From positions 1 to 35,058 of the forward strand of contig JAFIES010000100.1 of the NCBI GenBank assembly GCA_020832415.1: 35,058 nt of DNA. Reading direction: 5' to 3'. Below the pieces are notes generated by a model. It was not told where the DNA came from and ran no database searches. It worked only from the letters and a program-made list of their open reading frames with translations. Within the stretch, counting starts at the first letter, position 1; each line of letters starts with the position of its first letter. Of the stretch, positions 1-9,086 are shown piece after piece. The position numbers and the translations under genes were made by a program. The DNA is from Balneolaceae bacterium (lineage in GTDB: Bacteria > Bacteroidota > Rhodothermia > Balneolales > Balneolaceae).

Positions 1-80
1 GTTGTTACAGGAAATAGAGGTCAGACCAATGTATATCAATAACAAGAAGAAACGGATTAACTTCATAGATGTTTATCCTA

Positions 81-710
81 TCAGAAAGGAACCCGTACAC
101 CTGCACCAAATACAAGCTGATCGGCACCACCAATACCGGAGTATCGAAGCTCACCGAATAACATTCCGAAATTCAAATTGTACTCACCACCAATACCCAA
201 ATTAAATCCTGTGTCTGAACCACTCATACTAGGAGCTGAAAATATCGGGCCGGATTGATTAGAAACATTTGGCACACCTCCATCAATTGGGGTTAATGCA
301 GGTTCCATTACAAAAAAGTCTGTACCCGGAGGATTTATGTTCGAACCGGTGAACTCCGCCGAGAATCTAAAATAGTTGATTCCCGCAAGGCCATATAGCG
401 TGAAATCTTCATTGTTTACGAAGAGATAGTGCCCATTTACATTAAATTCGAATCGTTTCACTTTGTCAAATTCCCTGTTTTCCGGAAAATAAAAGCCCAG
501 ATCAACGCCAATACGGATATCTTCATTGATGCTGTATAAAGCATCTAATCGAATACCAGCACGTTCAGCTTCAAAACCATAAAACAGTCCACCACCAAGT
601 GAAAAGCCGGTTTTTTCAGAATCTATTGGTTGTACTTCTGCTTGAGCATCAAAAAACACCATTAGTGTTAAGATGGTTATAAAAATAAATTTCAATAGTT
701 TACTCATCAT
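81..710 (-). CDS. Outer-membrane beta-barrel protein, secreted
   Basis: A 209-residue protein with a clear N-terminal signal peptide (hydrophobic residues about 5-22, ending in a DAQA cleavage-like site). The rest is made of alternating short beta strands with aromatic and glycine residues (GGGLFYGFEAE, DLGFYFPE, LAGINYFRF, LGIGGEYNLNFG) and closes with the typical terminal strand FGAGVRVPF ending in Phe. This is the pattern of small eight- to ten-stranded OmpX/OmpW-like barrels of the outer-membrane beta-barrel superfamily. No specific ligand can be named. It lies downstream of the small peptide gene and the giant surface gene on the same strand, with a gap of about 100 bases, so it may share their transcript or have its own promoter in 711-800. 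Confidence 0.8.
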   Translation of the reverse strand: MMSKLLKFIFITILTLMVFFDAQAEVQPIDSEKTGFSLGGGLFYGFEAERAGIRLDALYSINEDIRIGVDLGFYFPENREFDKVKRFEFNVNGHYLFVNNEDFTLYGLAGINYFRFSAEFTGSNINPPGTDFFVMEPALTPIDGGVPNVSNQSGPIFSAPSMSGSDTGFNLGIGGEYNLNFGMLFGELRYSGIGGADQLVFGAGVRVPF

Positions 711-808
711 ATTCTTTTTTGATTATGGGTATTTAAGGTCTAAGTAGTACAACTACCTGAAATGAGATTTTTTTGACAATTAAAAATCTATCTCTGATTC
801 ACACAATA

Positions 809-946
809 TCATGAAACCGGTGGATCATCCTGATTACCGGGTTCGGGTGGTAAAAGTTGTGCGGTTTCATCGATCAGCAGTATTTCAACCTGTGGAGTTT
901 TCCAGCTTTTTTTTTGATTTTGATTATCTTCGTTCATTGTTTCCAT
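809..946 (-). CDS. 45-residue peptide with RiPP-leader-like sequence (hypothetical)
   Basis: An open frame of 45 codons starts at ATG 946 (a second in-frame ATG is at 937) and stops with TGA at 811-809. The peptide is hydrophilic at its N-terminus, then has the segment SWKTPQVEILLIDETAQ, and ends in a Pro/Asp/Gly-rich tail (LLPPEPGNQDDPPVS). An aromatic residue, then Pro three positions on, then hydrophobic residues and a Thr is the layout of leader peptides bound by PqqD-like recognition domains in lasso-type and related RiPP precursors. There is no Cys and no signal peptide, and no maturation enzyme is visible in the window. It sits between the giant surface gene and a beta-barrel gene on the same strand. 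It could also be a random short ORF. The coding call is tentative and the RiPP reading is inference. Confidence 0.4.
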   Translation of the reverse strand: METMNEDNQNQKKSWKTPQVEILLIDETAQLLPPEPGNQDDPPVS

Positions 947-980
947 CGATTTAAGTTGGCGTTGGAGTAGACGTGAGTAT

Positions 981-1017
981 TGAGTCCTGTCCTGAGATTC
1001 TCAAGGCTCAAGACTCA
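981..1017. terminator. Imperfect hairpin after the giant surface gene
   Basis: The ends TGAGTC and GACTCA pair, and inner segments (CTGAGA/TCTCAAG) extend the stem imperfectly. It lies 11 bases beyond the stop codon of the giant gene, in the right place for a terminator or a 3'-end stabilising hairpin. No long T run follows on the minus strand, so a degraded repeat element is an equal possibility. Confidence 0.35.
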
Positions 1018-1028
1018 TATCTAATTTT

Positions 1029-4000
1029 TTATTTAATTAAAGTTAATTGTCTGGTTAGCAGTTGCCCTCCGGCTTGCAGGCGGTAGATGTAGATTCCGCT
1101 TGAGAGGTTTCGGGCATCGAAGTTCACTGTGTGGGTGCCCGCCGATACCTGTCCATCGATCAGGGTTGCTACGTGGCGGCCTGTCATGTCGAACACATCC
1201 AGGCGGACTTGTTCGGTTTGAGGCAGTTCGTAGCGGATCTGCGTGCTTGGGTTGAACGGGTTCGGGTAGTTCTGCGCCAGAGTGATGCATGTGGGCAGAT
1301 TATTGTGATCCTCAAGCGGCTGGCTGGAAAGGATGAGTTCGAAGCGTGGGGCCTGCTCAGTTGTTGACATTGCAAAAGCTCCGGGCACCGACGGACACAC
1401 CCCTTCATCGCCGCAAGCGTCGTTGCTTCCCCTCTCGAGAGGGGAGTTTGAGGCCTTGGCGGCCATCGATTCATCGATCTCGAAGTGGTAGCGCTGGCCT
1501 TCGCGCAGCTCGGTGAGGGAGCCGGTGTGGGTATCCCGCAGATAGTAGCTTCCGGAGAAATGCGAGGCTTCGGGCAGGGTCCACGTCAGGGTGTAGCTGC
1601 CAATTTCTGTGGTTTCGATTCCCAGCGGAATGGTGAGCTGGCTATCAAATTGATTGGGTAGACTGCGAATGGCGTAGGATTCCCCTTCATCATCCAGTGC
1701 GTAAAAAGAGAGCCATCGGTTTGCCAGGCCGGATGAAGCCAGTTTTGGCGCATCCATCAGGTCATGGCCATGTGTTGACTGCTCGCTGAACAGAATGTGC
1801 ACACCATCAGTATAACTCTGCGGACCGCCGGTAACGTCCAGTCTCACGATGAACGGGTCGTTATCTTGCTCCACCTGTTTAAAGTATCCTTCTACTGGTT
1901 CACCCAAGAAAGCATCCGTATCGAACCGGAGATCCGGATTGTTATCCTGTACACGAATCCAAAATGCCTGTAAAGGGGCTACCGCAACCGGACCCTCAGA
2001 GCAGCTCATCGTCAGGTAGGCGCCGCTGTTGGTGTTTGGATCCCAGATTGTGATGTTATCAGCAACACGTACGCGGCTAAATTCACAGTAATCCAATGCA
2101 TATGGTGTTGGATTGCCTAACAGCAAGTACGTGACATCCTCTTCATTTTGTGAGGCATCATAAAACAGGCCTTCCCAGAAAATACCATCCGAATACGGGA
2201 AAAAATTATCATTGCTGATTGAAATTGTTTTTGGAAAAGAATCCGAAGTATTGTCTTTTTCATACACGTAGATAATGGTGCCAACACCTGGCGGTACCGA
2301 GCTGTTACTGCTTGAAACCGGAGCCCAATCATATGCTGCATAGTTTACCTGCAGTACATTATTAAATGCAGCATTTGGGCTGTTGGAGTCTGGGAAACCC
2401 TGCGTCCATACGGAGTTAAACAGTGAACCGACTGATTCTCCCTCGGTAGGTGGGGAGATGAACCGCCAGCCTTCCTGACCGTCGAACATAACATGCGTGG
2501 CTGCCAGGTCAATGGTCATGGTGTATGCTTCTTTGCTTTCGGTTCCCTGCCCGCCGAGAATGGTAAATTCAAAAGAATCATATCCATACCCGTAGGATAT
2601 GGTTTGAGAATCGTAGGTCAGGTCACCATTGTTCAGTTGCGCAAAGGTAAGTACATCATCTGCATTCCGGTTTAGATCCCGCTTTCCGGGCAGGCTATTG
2701 ATTTTTACCGATTGCCCTTCACCCAGGCCAAAATCGGAGCCGCTGAAAACGTACGTGGTATTATTGAGTGCAAGCACTCGCTGGTCTTCGCCTTCGGGAG
2801 CCTCGCCACAGGTTGCAGATTCTTCGTCACCGTTAATTGTCCATCCATGGTCGTTGATCAATGATTCTCGTGCATCAGCCCCATTACAATATGTGAGCCC
2901 TTCTGTGCCAAGTACGATGTTTTTCGGGCCATCATTATTTTCAACAAATACAGCCCAACCAATCAGTGTGGCATCGTAATTTTCGGTGGAGAGGCCAGAG
3001 TTGTTGAACATTTCGCCAAGCCCTGTAGTAGATTCATATCCTTCCAGTACACTTACAGAACTCAGGTCCCAATCACCTAAATCCTGATCAAAATTTTGAG
3101 CATTATTAAACATTTGGAATGCTGATTCAAGGTTGCCTGTTTTCCAGCCCGAAATATCCTGGTTAAAAGCTGTGGCTCCTTCAAACATGTTTGCCATACT
3201 TTCAACTTTGTCAGTTTCCCACTGGCTGATGTCCCCGTTAAAGCTCTCAGCATCCCTGAACAAATTGTTCATATTTGTTACTTCGACAGTAGTCCAGCTT
3301 CCAATATTTTGATTGAATGCTTTGGCATCCCTGAACATTCCGGCCATGTTTCTGACTTCCCCAACATCCCAGCCACCAATATCCTGGTTAAACATTTCAG
3401 CTTCTATAAACATATTCGACATATCGGTAACTTTTCCAGTTTTCCAGTCTTCGATATTTCCGTTGAACTGTGCAGCCCTCCTGAAAGTCATATACATGTC
3501 GGTAATATTGGATGTATCCCAATGGTTCAGGTCTGCATTAAGACTTGATGCCAGGTTAAACATCTGCCTCATACTTTCAACTGAAGAAAGGTCTGGAGCA
3601 TCAGTTGCCGAAATATTAAGATTAGAGGCACCAGTGAATGCCCTTTCCATTGAACTCCATTCAATATCGCCCCATTGTACTACATCAATAATTTTATCAG
3701 AATCAGGACTATTGAAGAAATAGATCCTCGGGAAATCGCCGGAGATGGAAACTTCATACTCGCCCTCTTCTGAATAGGTGTGAGAAAGTGAATGTTCTAC
3801 ACCATCACCAGGGTTATTGGAATAGTCTTCAGGATCGGTTCCATCCCCCCAGTCAATCGTAAAATCATAACCGTTGCCAATCATTGGGATTGATATTTGC
3901 AGATCTCCCTCTTCAACTTGCCAAGTGGTGATGAAGGGGGAGAAATCGGGGCCGCTGTCTTCTCCTAAAAACTCTTCAGCAGCTATGCTGAAATCACTGA

Positions 4001-7000
4001 ACTCTGTGATCCCGGCTGCACACAAGTATGTGATTCCATCATAAAATTTTTCTGATGAATCCAATGGATTCCAGATACCCTCCGATATTTCATTTCTTTT
4101 AACGATAACACTGTTTTTCAGATCATTTGTATGAACAATACCAGTGGGATCAAGGCAAACCTCAAATTCTACGGGATCACTGCCATCAGGCACCTCAAAG
4201 CCAAACTTATTTATCATCCAGTAACCGGGAGCGATCTCTTTGGGTATTAGCTGGTTTCCTGAATTTGATTGCGCAGAAAAACTCCCAAACTCTATAAACT
4301 CAGGTAATTCATCATACTTGGTAACAAATAATGTACCGCCATTGTGCTGGGCGCCGGCAGTGCTGTTCATTTTTGCTATGCCATCACCTGTTGAAACGGT
4401 TACACCCATATCGGCTAAAAGTAACCCTGATGCATCGGGGTCGGTGTCGGCTTTGACTGTCTGGCCGGATACAGATATCGGCAGGCACATGCTGAATTCG
4501 CTTGTAATAAACTCTTCAGCTATGGAAACCGTTGCTGTTACGTACCTGTGTTCGTCTTTAAGCCCACTTACAGAAAAACTCAGAGCAGAATTGCCCAACG
4601 CTGATGCAAGCGGGGTGATATAATGTGAGCCAATATACTCATGGCCGGCTCCGTAATAAGATCCATACGTATACATATTGGCCGCACACCCAGTGTTGCC
4701 AAAAACTTCTATGGTGTACTCTTTATTCCCAAAAACCGAATGATCAAACCAGCCTTCAAACTGCAGGGTGTTGCCAGATCGAACAGCCTGTGAGATAACG
4801 GGGTAATTCAACATTCCATTGGGTCCATTTTCACCTATAAACAGATGCCGCAGTGAAACACCATCACCCTTTAAATCAATACCCACCGGGGAATCTATTT
4901 GATTTTGTTTGAGAAGTACCCGCTGCCATCCATCAGAAGAAAGGATATTGTGCCTTTCAAAATCCTCGACTGATGGCAGAACAATGCCTGAACCGGAAGC
5001 CTTAATCTTATTGGCTTTAAAAGTTGCTTCTACGCCATCGGTAATTAAAATGCCATAGCCGTCCGATTCAATGTCGTTATTGTTAACAATAGTCCCATTT
5101 AATCGATAATCTTCGAAGTCTGCAAATCGTGAAACATTTGAAATAAGTATACCACCTTCATCCGATTGGATAACATTCTCCGAAATGTCTAACTCTTTTC
5201 CGGTACCTGTTACCTGAATTCCCCATTCGCCCGATTCAATGGTATTCAGTTTCACCTGATGATTCTTACCAGTCACTATAACAGCACCGTCGATGCTCCC
5301 GGCTAATAAATCCCACATGGAAGAATTTGATAATTGTATATCCCACGCCTTAATGTGGTTTCCTGTAGCTGTGTTGGACTCGCCTCCAACATAAAGGGAC
5401 TGGCGGTGGGTTGCCATCTCGTTATTTTCGAACCTGTTTTGCTGCCCAAATAACCAGACACCGTTATCAAACCCATATATCTCTTTCTGTTCTTCGTTAA
5501 ACGTTGCAAACGAAGAGCTTATACCGAATGTATTGTGGCTGATCACGTTGCCGGTTGCCCTGACCCCCTCCGGACCGGGAACAGCAGTATCACCGCTTCC
5601 ATCGAATCGAACCATGTCCGCAGCAGAGTTTACGACCCATAGATCAATATAATGGCCCCCGATTCGGTTTGCCGTTTCCGGTGCGCCTCCGATAATATTA
5701 TTACTGCCGAGTATATCAATACCTCTTGCATTTCTACCAAATGAACCAAAAAAATCAAGTAATTCAGGCCTGCTGTTTACTACATCACCGGTACTTCCGA
5801 TTCCAATATTGTTATTATATAATCTGTTATTATGAGCCATATAATCGATTAATACCTGAACTGATCCATAGAACAAAGTGCCAACTTGTTTTAATAGCGA
5901 GTTGCCTGCAATTACGTTATCCCTGATATGGTTATCAGATGACATAATGTGAAGACCAGCGCCAGTTATATATGGCCAACCTATTATGTTAAATTGTTCA
6001 CAACGTCCTAGATATTCAGAATAAGGAATTCCCCCTACTATGCATACATGGCTCCCACCACCTTTAGCAGTTGTACCGGAGTAATCGGTGCCTATACGGT
6101 TATTTTCTATCACCGTTCCGTTTGCACCTGTACCAATTTTTATATTCGCCACGATAAAACTATGGACTACCATTCCGCGAATTTCAGATCCTCCACCCCC
6201 CGGTTTTACATTTAAACCCACCAAATCAGTATTAGACTCCTCGATTCCTTGTTCTGATCCCTGCAATGGCCCTGCCAGCTCTACAAACCCTCCCGCTTGC
6301 GTGGTACCGTCGAGAATAATGCGGGATTCAAATGGAGGAAGCGGATCATCACCATCTTCTATGAAGATTAATGGGTCACCCGGGATGTCGAAATGTATGG
6401 TGGCACCGCCGCGAGCGTTTGCCGTTTGGATCGCGGCACGCAGGGTGCACTCGGGCACTTCTTCACCGTCAATTTCTACGAGCTCACCGGTGTCGCATTC
6501 TGTTGTACTGGATGAATCATGAGGATTATCAGTGGCGGAGTTGACGATAATTACAGAAGGCTCGGTGAGTGTGACACGAAAGACCCTGCGCTCATTTTCA
6601 GGATCTCTACCCCAGCCGACGATCACCGAACCATCGTCGGAAATGTCATATGCCTCGCGCAGGCTCCACCCCGTTAGATCCAATCCATATTCATCTTCCA
6701 AAACATCCTGCAACCGACGCATACCGGTTGCCTCGGTCCAGACAAACGCATCGCGATCTTCATTCAATTCACCCCTGCTCCATCCGACCACTACGCTGCC
6801 GTCTGCCGAGACTCCGCGCGCAACACTGTTCAATCGGCCGGGGAGTTTACCGAGAGCCACCCTCCCTGTCGAAGCGGTCCATCGAAATCCTTGTACTCCG
6901 TCTCCCGGATTAAATGTCCCGATGATGGTGTTTCCATCGGCGGAGACGATGACCCGGGAGTCTTGTATGATTTCGCCTATCGGAACCATGCCGTTCTGCG

Positions 7001-7610
7001 ATGTCCATCTGAACGCTTGCAACTCCCATCCCGGATTAAACATAGGGCTGTGGCCTGTGATGACGTTTCCATCGGCCGAGACACTATGCGCCTCGGAGCT
7101 TGGATGATCGCCTTCGATGAAACCGCCAAGAAGTTCCATGCCACCGCCCGCCGTCCACCTAAATGCCTGATAACTTAAATTTCTGTTTTGGTCACGGCCT
7201 ACAACAACTGAACCATCTGCCGATACATCGAAGGCAAATGAAGCCAGCTCATTCGTGGACCCAAGACTGATCATTCCTCCATTGGGTGTCCACCGATAGG
7301 CTCTATCGGGAGAGAAAATACCACCTACTACTGCCTGCCCGTTACTTGCTACTCCTGTCGCTCTACTGTTCGAATGACCGGGAAGGGTGCCAAGCAAAGT
7401 GAGTCCGTCATTCTCAGTCCAGATATACCCCTGATTGCCCGCGTCAACAGTAGTATATCCCGCTACGACTCTCCCATCCGGCGATACCGCATCGGCATGG
7501 ATGGCAGGTGACGGAAGAACCTGGAATGACTGTGCCTGAATTAAAGGCACCAGTACCAAAAAGAAAAGCAGTATAAATTGAGATAGAAAAGCCTTTGTGT
7601 AGTTAGTCAT
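1029..7610 (-). CDS. Giant secreted mosaic surface protein: HAF repeats, CSLREA/beta-helix, BspA-type repeats, T9SS-type sorting domain
   Basis: A 2193-residue protein. I choose ATG 7610 (MTNYTKAFLSQF) over a GTG at 7637 because the signal peptide begins there. In order: signal peptide to about residue 27; HAF-type repeats about 35-350 (VSADGSVVVG and FRWT recur); a CSLREA-like segment about 353-403 (CTLRAAIQTANARGG); a right-handed beta-helix about 425-930 rich in Asn ladders; a linker; a PKD-like segment about 1225-1290 (DWGDGT); about seven BspA/DUF285 repeats about 1310-1550 (MSNMF, FNQDIGGWD); a cadherin-like stretch near 1610-1680; and a Por/T9SS type A sorting module at 2115-2193 (YPNPFNPSTQI, SSGIYIYRL, LTRQL). 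It is presumably exported and anchored at the cell surface; adhesion or polysaccharide binding is inferred from the repeat families. A palindromic element is inserted in frame near residue 2055, and an inverted repeat abuts the start codon. Confidence 0.9.
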   Translation of the reverse strand: MTNYTKAFLSQFILLFFLVLVPLIQAQSFQVLPSPAIHADAVSPDGRVVAGYTTVDAGNQGYIWTENDGLTLLGTLPGHSNSRATGVASNGQAVVGGIFSPDRAYRWTPNGGMISLGSTNELASFAFDVSADGSVVVGRDQNRNLSYQAFRWTAGGGMELLGGFIEGDHPSSEAHSVSADGNVITGHSPMFNPGWELQAFRWTSQNGMVPIGEIIQDSRVIVSADGNTIIGTFNPGDGVQGFRWTASTGRVALGKLPGRLNSVARGVSADGSVVVGWSRGELNEDRDAFVWTEATGMRRLQDVLEDEYGLDLTGWSLREAYDISDDGSVIVGWGRDPENERRVFRVTLTEPSVIIVNSATDNPHDSSSTTECDTGELVEIDGEEVPECTLRAAIQTANARGGATIHFDIPGDPLIFIEDGDDPLPPFESRIILDGTTQAGGFVELAGPLQGSEQGIEESNTDLVGLNVKPGGGGSEIRGMVVHSFIVANIKIGTGANGTVIENNRIGTDYSGTTAKGGGSHVCIVGGIPYSEYLGRCEQFNIIGWPYITGAGLHIMSSDNHIRDNVIAGNSLLKQVGTLFYGSVQVLIDYMAHNNRLYNNNIGIGSTGDVVNSRPELLDFFGSFGRNARGIDILGSNNIIGGAPETANRIGGHYIDLWVVNSAADMVRFDGSGDTAVPGPEGVRATGNVISHNTFGISSSFATFNEEQKEIYGFDNGVWLFGQQNRFENNEMATHRQSLYVGGESNTATGNHIKAWDIQLSNSSMWDLLAGSIDGAVIVTGKNHQVKLNTIESGEWGIQVTGTGKELDISENVIQSDEGGILISNVSRFADFEDYRLNGTIVNNNDIESDGYGILITDGVEATFKANKIKASGSGIVLPSVEDFERHNILSSDGWQRVLLKQNQIDSPVGIDLKGDGVSLRHLFIGENGPNGMLNYPVISQAVRSGNTLQFEGWFDHSVFGNKEYTIEVFGNTGCAANMYTYGSYYGAGHEYIGSHYITPLASALGNSALSFSVSGLKDEHRYVTATVSIAEEFITSEFSMCLPISVSGQTVKADTDPDASGLLLADMGVTVSTGDGIAKMNSTAGAQHNGGTLFVTKYDELPEFIEFGSFSAQSNSGNQLIPKEIAPGYWMINKFGFEVPDGSDPVEFEVCLDPTGIVHTNDLKNSVIVKRNEISEGIWNPLDSSEKFYDGITYLCAAGITEFSDFSIAAEEFLGEDSGPDFSPFITTWQVEEGDLQISIPMIGNGYDFTIDWGDGTDPEDYSNNPGDGVEHSLSHTYSEEGEYEVSISGDFPRIYFFNSPDSDKIIDVVQWGDIEWSSMERAFTGASNLNISATDAPDLSSVESMRQMFNLASSLNADLNHWDTSNITDMYMTFRRAAQFNGNIEDWKTGKVTDMSNMFIEAEMFNQDIGGWDVGEVRNMAGMFRDAKAFNQNIGSWTTVEVTNMNNLFRDAESFNGDISQWETDKVESMANMFEGATAFNQDISGWKTGNLESAFQMFNNAQNFDQDLGDWDLSSVSVLEGYESTTGLGEMFNNSGLSTENYDATLIGWAVFVENNDGPKNIVLGTEGLTYCNGADARESLINDHGWTINGDEESATCGEAPEGEDQRVLALNNTTYVFSGSDFGLGEGQSVKINSLPGKRDLNRNADDVLTFAQLNNGDLTYDSQTISYGYGYDSFEFTILGGQGTESKEAYTMTIDLAATHVMFDGQEGWRFISPPTEGESVGSLFNSVWTQGFPDSNSPNAAFNNVLQVNYAAYDWAPVSSSNSSVPPGVGTIIYVYEKDNTSDSFPKTISISNDNFFPYSDGIFWEGLFYDASQNEEDVTYLLLGNPTPYALDYCEFSRVRVADNITIWDPNTNSGAYLTMSCSEGPVAVAPLQAFWIRVQDNNPDLRFDTDAFLGEPVEGYFKQVEQDNDPFIVRLDVTGGPQSYTDGVHILFSEQSTHGHDLMDAPKLASSGLANRWLSFYALDDEGESYAIRSLPNQFDSQLTIPLGIETTEIGSYTLTWTLPEASHFSGSYYLRDTHTGSLTELREGQRYHFEIDESMAAKASNSPLERGSNDACGDEGVCPSVPGAFAMSTTEQAPRFELILSSQPLEDHNNLPTCITLAQNYPNPFNPSTQIRYELPQTEQVRLDVFDMTGRHVATLIDGQVSAGTHTVNFDARNLSSGIYIYRLQAGGQLLTRQLTLIK
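1428..1445. repeat. 18-bp perfect palindrome inside the giant gene, part of an in-frame insertion
   Basis: TCCCCTCTCGAGAGGGGA is self-complementary over all 18 bases. It encodes NSPLERGS in a stretch (about 1375-1462) that does not look like the protein around it: it is rich in Ser, Gly, Cys and Asp, whereas its flanks continue a Fn3/Big-like beta domain (HFEIDES before, PRFELILSS after). Bacterial genomes are known to carry short palindromic repeats that insert into ORFs in frame (for example the Rickettsia palindromic elements). A similar C-run/G-run hairpin lies between genes at 22793-22813. Confidence 0.6.
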
Positions 7611-7611
7611 A

Positions 7612-7674
7612 GTGATAGTATTTGATGAACCGGTCACGCCCGCCTTTGCCCGGAATTTTTGTCTATACTATCAC
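7612..7674 (-). promoter_or_regulatory. 10-bp inverted repeat in the leader, next to the start codon of the giant gene
   Basis: GTGATAGTAT (7612-7621) and ATACTATCAC (7665-7674) are exact reverse complements separated by 43 bases. In the mRNA the right arm would end one base before the AUG at 7610, so a stem would hide the ribosome binding region. No purine-rich Shine-Dalgarno sequence is present in the open form. A protein operator is an alternative. The function is inferred from geometry only. Confidence 0.4.
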
Positions 7675-7834
7675 ATGCAATGTTCGGGATTAGAAAGGCT
7701 CATTCATTTTGAAAACTTTTTAGAAAAATCTCTTGCTATTACGATTATCTTTATTAATTACTTATTAATAAATGAGTTGCAAGAAATAAAAATCATGAAA
7801 ATATTTTATTACAACCTGTTAATTAAGGTGAGAT

Positions 7835-8446
7835 CTACTCAAAAATAATTTTTCGGATCCGGTTATTTAAAAGATCGGCAACTAAAAGATTCCCATTCTC
7901 ATTGATTACCAGTCCAACAGGTGAATCAAACATCGCTTCATCTGCCGGGCCATCTTTGAACCCTTTTTCCCCGGTACCTGCTACCGTTGATACCATACCG
8001 GATGTTGATATTTTCCTTATCCGATTTCCTTGCGATTCTGCAACGTAAATTGTTCCCTCATTGGCTATCGCCAGTCCATGGGGATCATGAAATTGAGCGT
8101 TTAATGCTTCACCGTCGGCATATCCCCGCTCGCCATTTCCGGCAACAACGGTAACATCACCGTTTGGGGTGAGCTTGCGTATCATGTGATTTCGGGTGTC
8201 TGAGATGAAAATATTTCCATCACCATCTATTGCCAAACTTGTGGGCCAGCGAAAGGATGCTTCCGTACCATTTCCTTCAGCAAAGCCAAACTCGCCACTT
8301 CCTGCAATTGTTGTTACCTGTTGATCAGGTGTAATCATTTTAATTCAATTGCCGTCCATGTCTGCAATGATTACATCTCCCTCAGAATCAATTACAAGCC
8401 CATCCGGCAACTAAAAACTCGCTGAACCTACGGAACCATCAATTCA
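7835..8446 (-). pseudogene. NHL-repeat (six-bladed propeller type) protein, C-terminal remnant with two nonsense codons
   Basis: The longest open part starts at an internal ATG (8338) and runs 167 residues through three to four NHL repeats (LAIDGDGNIFISDTRNHMIR; LAIANEGTIYVAESQGNRIR; LVINENGNLLVADLLNNRIR), each preceded by an AGTGE..G..DG turn. It ends naturally at RKIIFE. Upstream in the same frame the family pattern continues across two stops: DGSVGSASF-stop-LPDGLVIDSEGDVIIADMDGN-stop-IKMITP. The stops are TAG at 8413-8411 and TGA at 8347-8345. The TGA stands exactly where AGA (Arg of NRI) is expected. The frame ends upstream at about 8446, where another gene fragment in a different frame takes over. 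NHL proteins of this type are usually extracytoplasmic. I regard it as non-functional. Confidence 0.7.
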
Positions 8447-8862
8447 GGCTCACTTCTGCCAACCACATCAGGCCGATTAGTGCGGCCATAAACAGCGTGC
8501 AAAAATCGCAGGTAATCAGCAGGAGATGATACCCAGCCCCCCTGGTCATCTTTTATGGGCAATGTTTAACCACCATATGCTGATTCTACCTGCCCCCTGT
8601 CCGGATAAACTGAATTCATTATTACCGAATCATGATATCTTTCTACATCTTGCAAACGTTCTTCAAAAAACTTGTTGCCAATTACCATACTTTCTGCCCT
8701 AAGCTCAACTTGAAACCGGAGTGTATCTCCGGTCAAAAGTAATCCCTGCTGTGGTGTTAATTCTACTGTAGCAACGTCCAGGTTTGGTGGGGCCTTTGGT
8801 TTCTCGGGATCGCTGCCGGTTATGCTCTCGCTGCAGGAGTTTAGAATGAACAAGAAGCTCAT
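8428..8862 (-). pseudogene. Chimeric remnant: lipoprotein start fused to a serine hydrolase (class C beta-lactamase-like) fragment
   Basis: From ATG 8862 the frame reads a lipoprotein-like start (FILNSC, Cys10) and a Big-like beginning (VATVELTPQQG, GDTLRFQVEL). After about residue 57 it changes to sequence typical of the middle of beta-lactamase/PBP4-like serine hydrolases: LQDVERYHDS, YPDRG, ESAYGG, then after an in-frame TAA (8568-8566) DDQGGWVSSPADYLRFL and VYGRTNRPDVVGRSEPELM, ending in TAG at 8430. The catalytic SxxK region is absent. The hydrophobic segment of the signal peptide continues upstream of ATG 8862 without a good start codon (LTSLLVVV), so the original start is also damaged. 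Its 3' end overlaps the start of the NHL remnant in another frame. The likely history is several deletions joining pieces of different genes. Confidence 0.6.
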
Positions 8863-9086
8863 TACTACAACTAGTAAACTAGTTAACTCTTTACTGATTC
8901 CAAGTCTGTTTTTAATTTCGTCTATAACTTTTCTGTATTAATTTCACGGTTTCAACTCTACATGCATGAAAAACAGATAATAGAGCTCATTGATGTTCAA
9001 CATCTATGGCAGAGGTTGTCAGTTCAAAATTCTGATACTTATCCGAATTAATTACTTTCATAAATATTACCGAATGAATGGTTGTC

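Noticed and set aside
6088-7107. Long plus-strand open frames opposite the HAF and beta-helix region of the giant gene
   Set aside because: They are antisense shadows produced by the repetitive composition of the real gene, with no domain signature.
7675-7848. 57-codon plus-strand ORF upstream of the giant gene
   Set aside because: It lies in very A+T-rich DNA, has low-complexity Ile/Leu/Lys content, and runs into the end of the NHL remnant on the other strand; chance opening is more likely.
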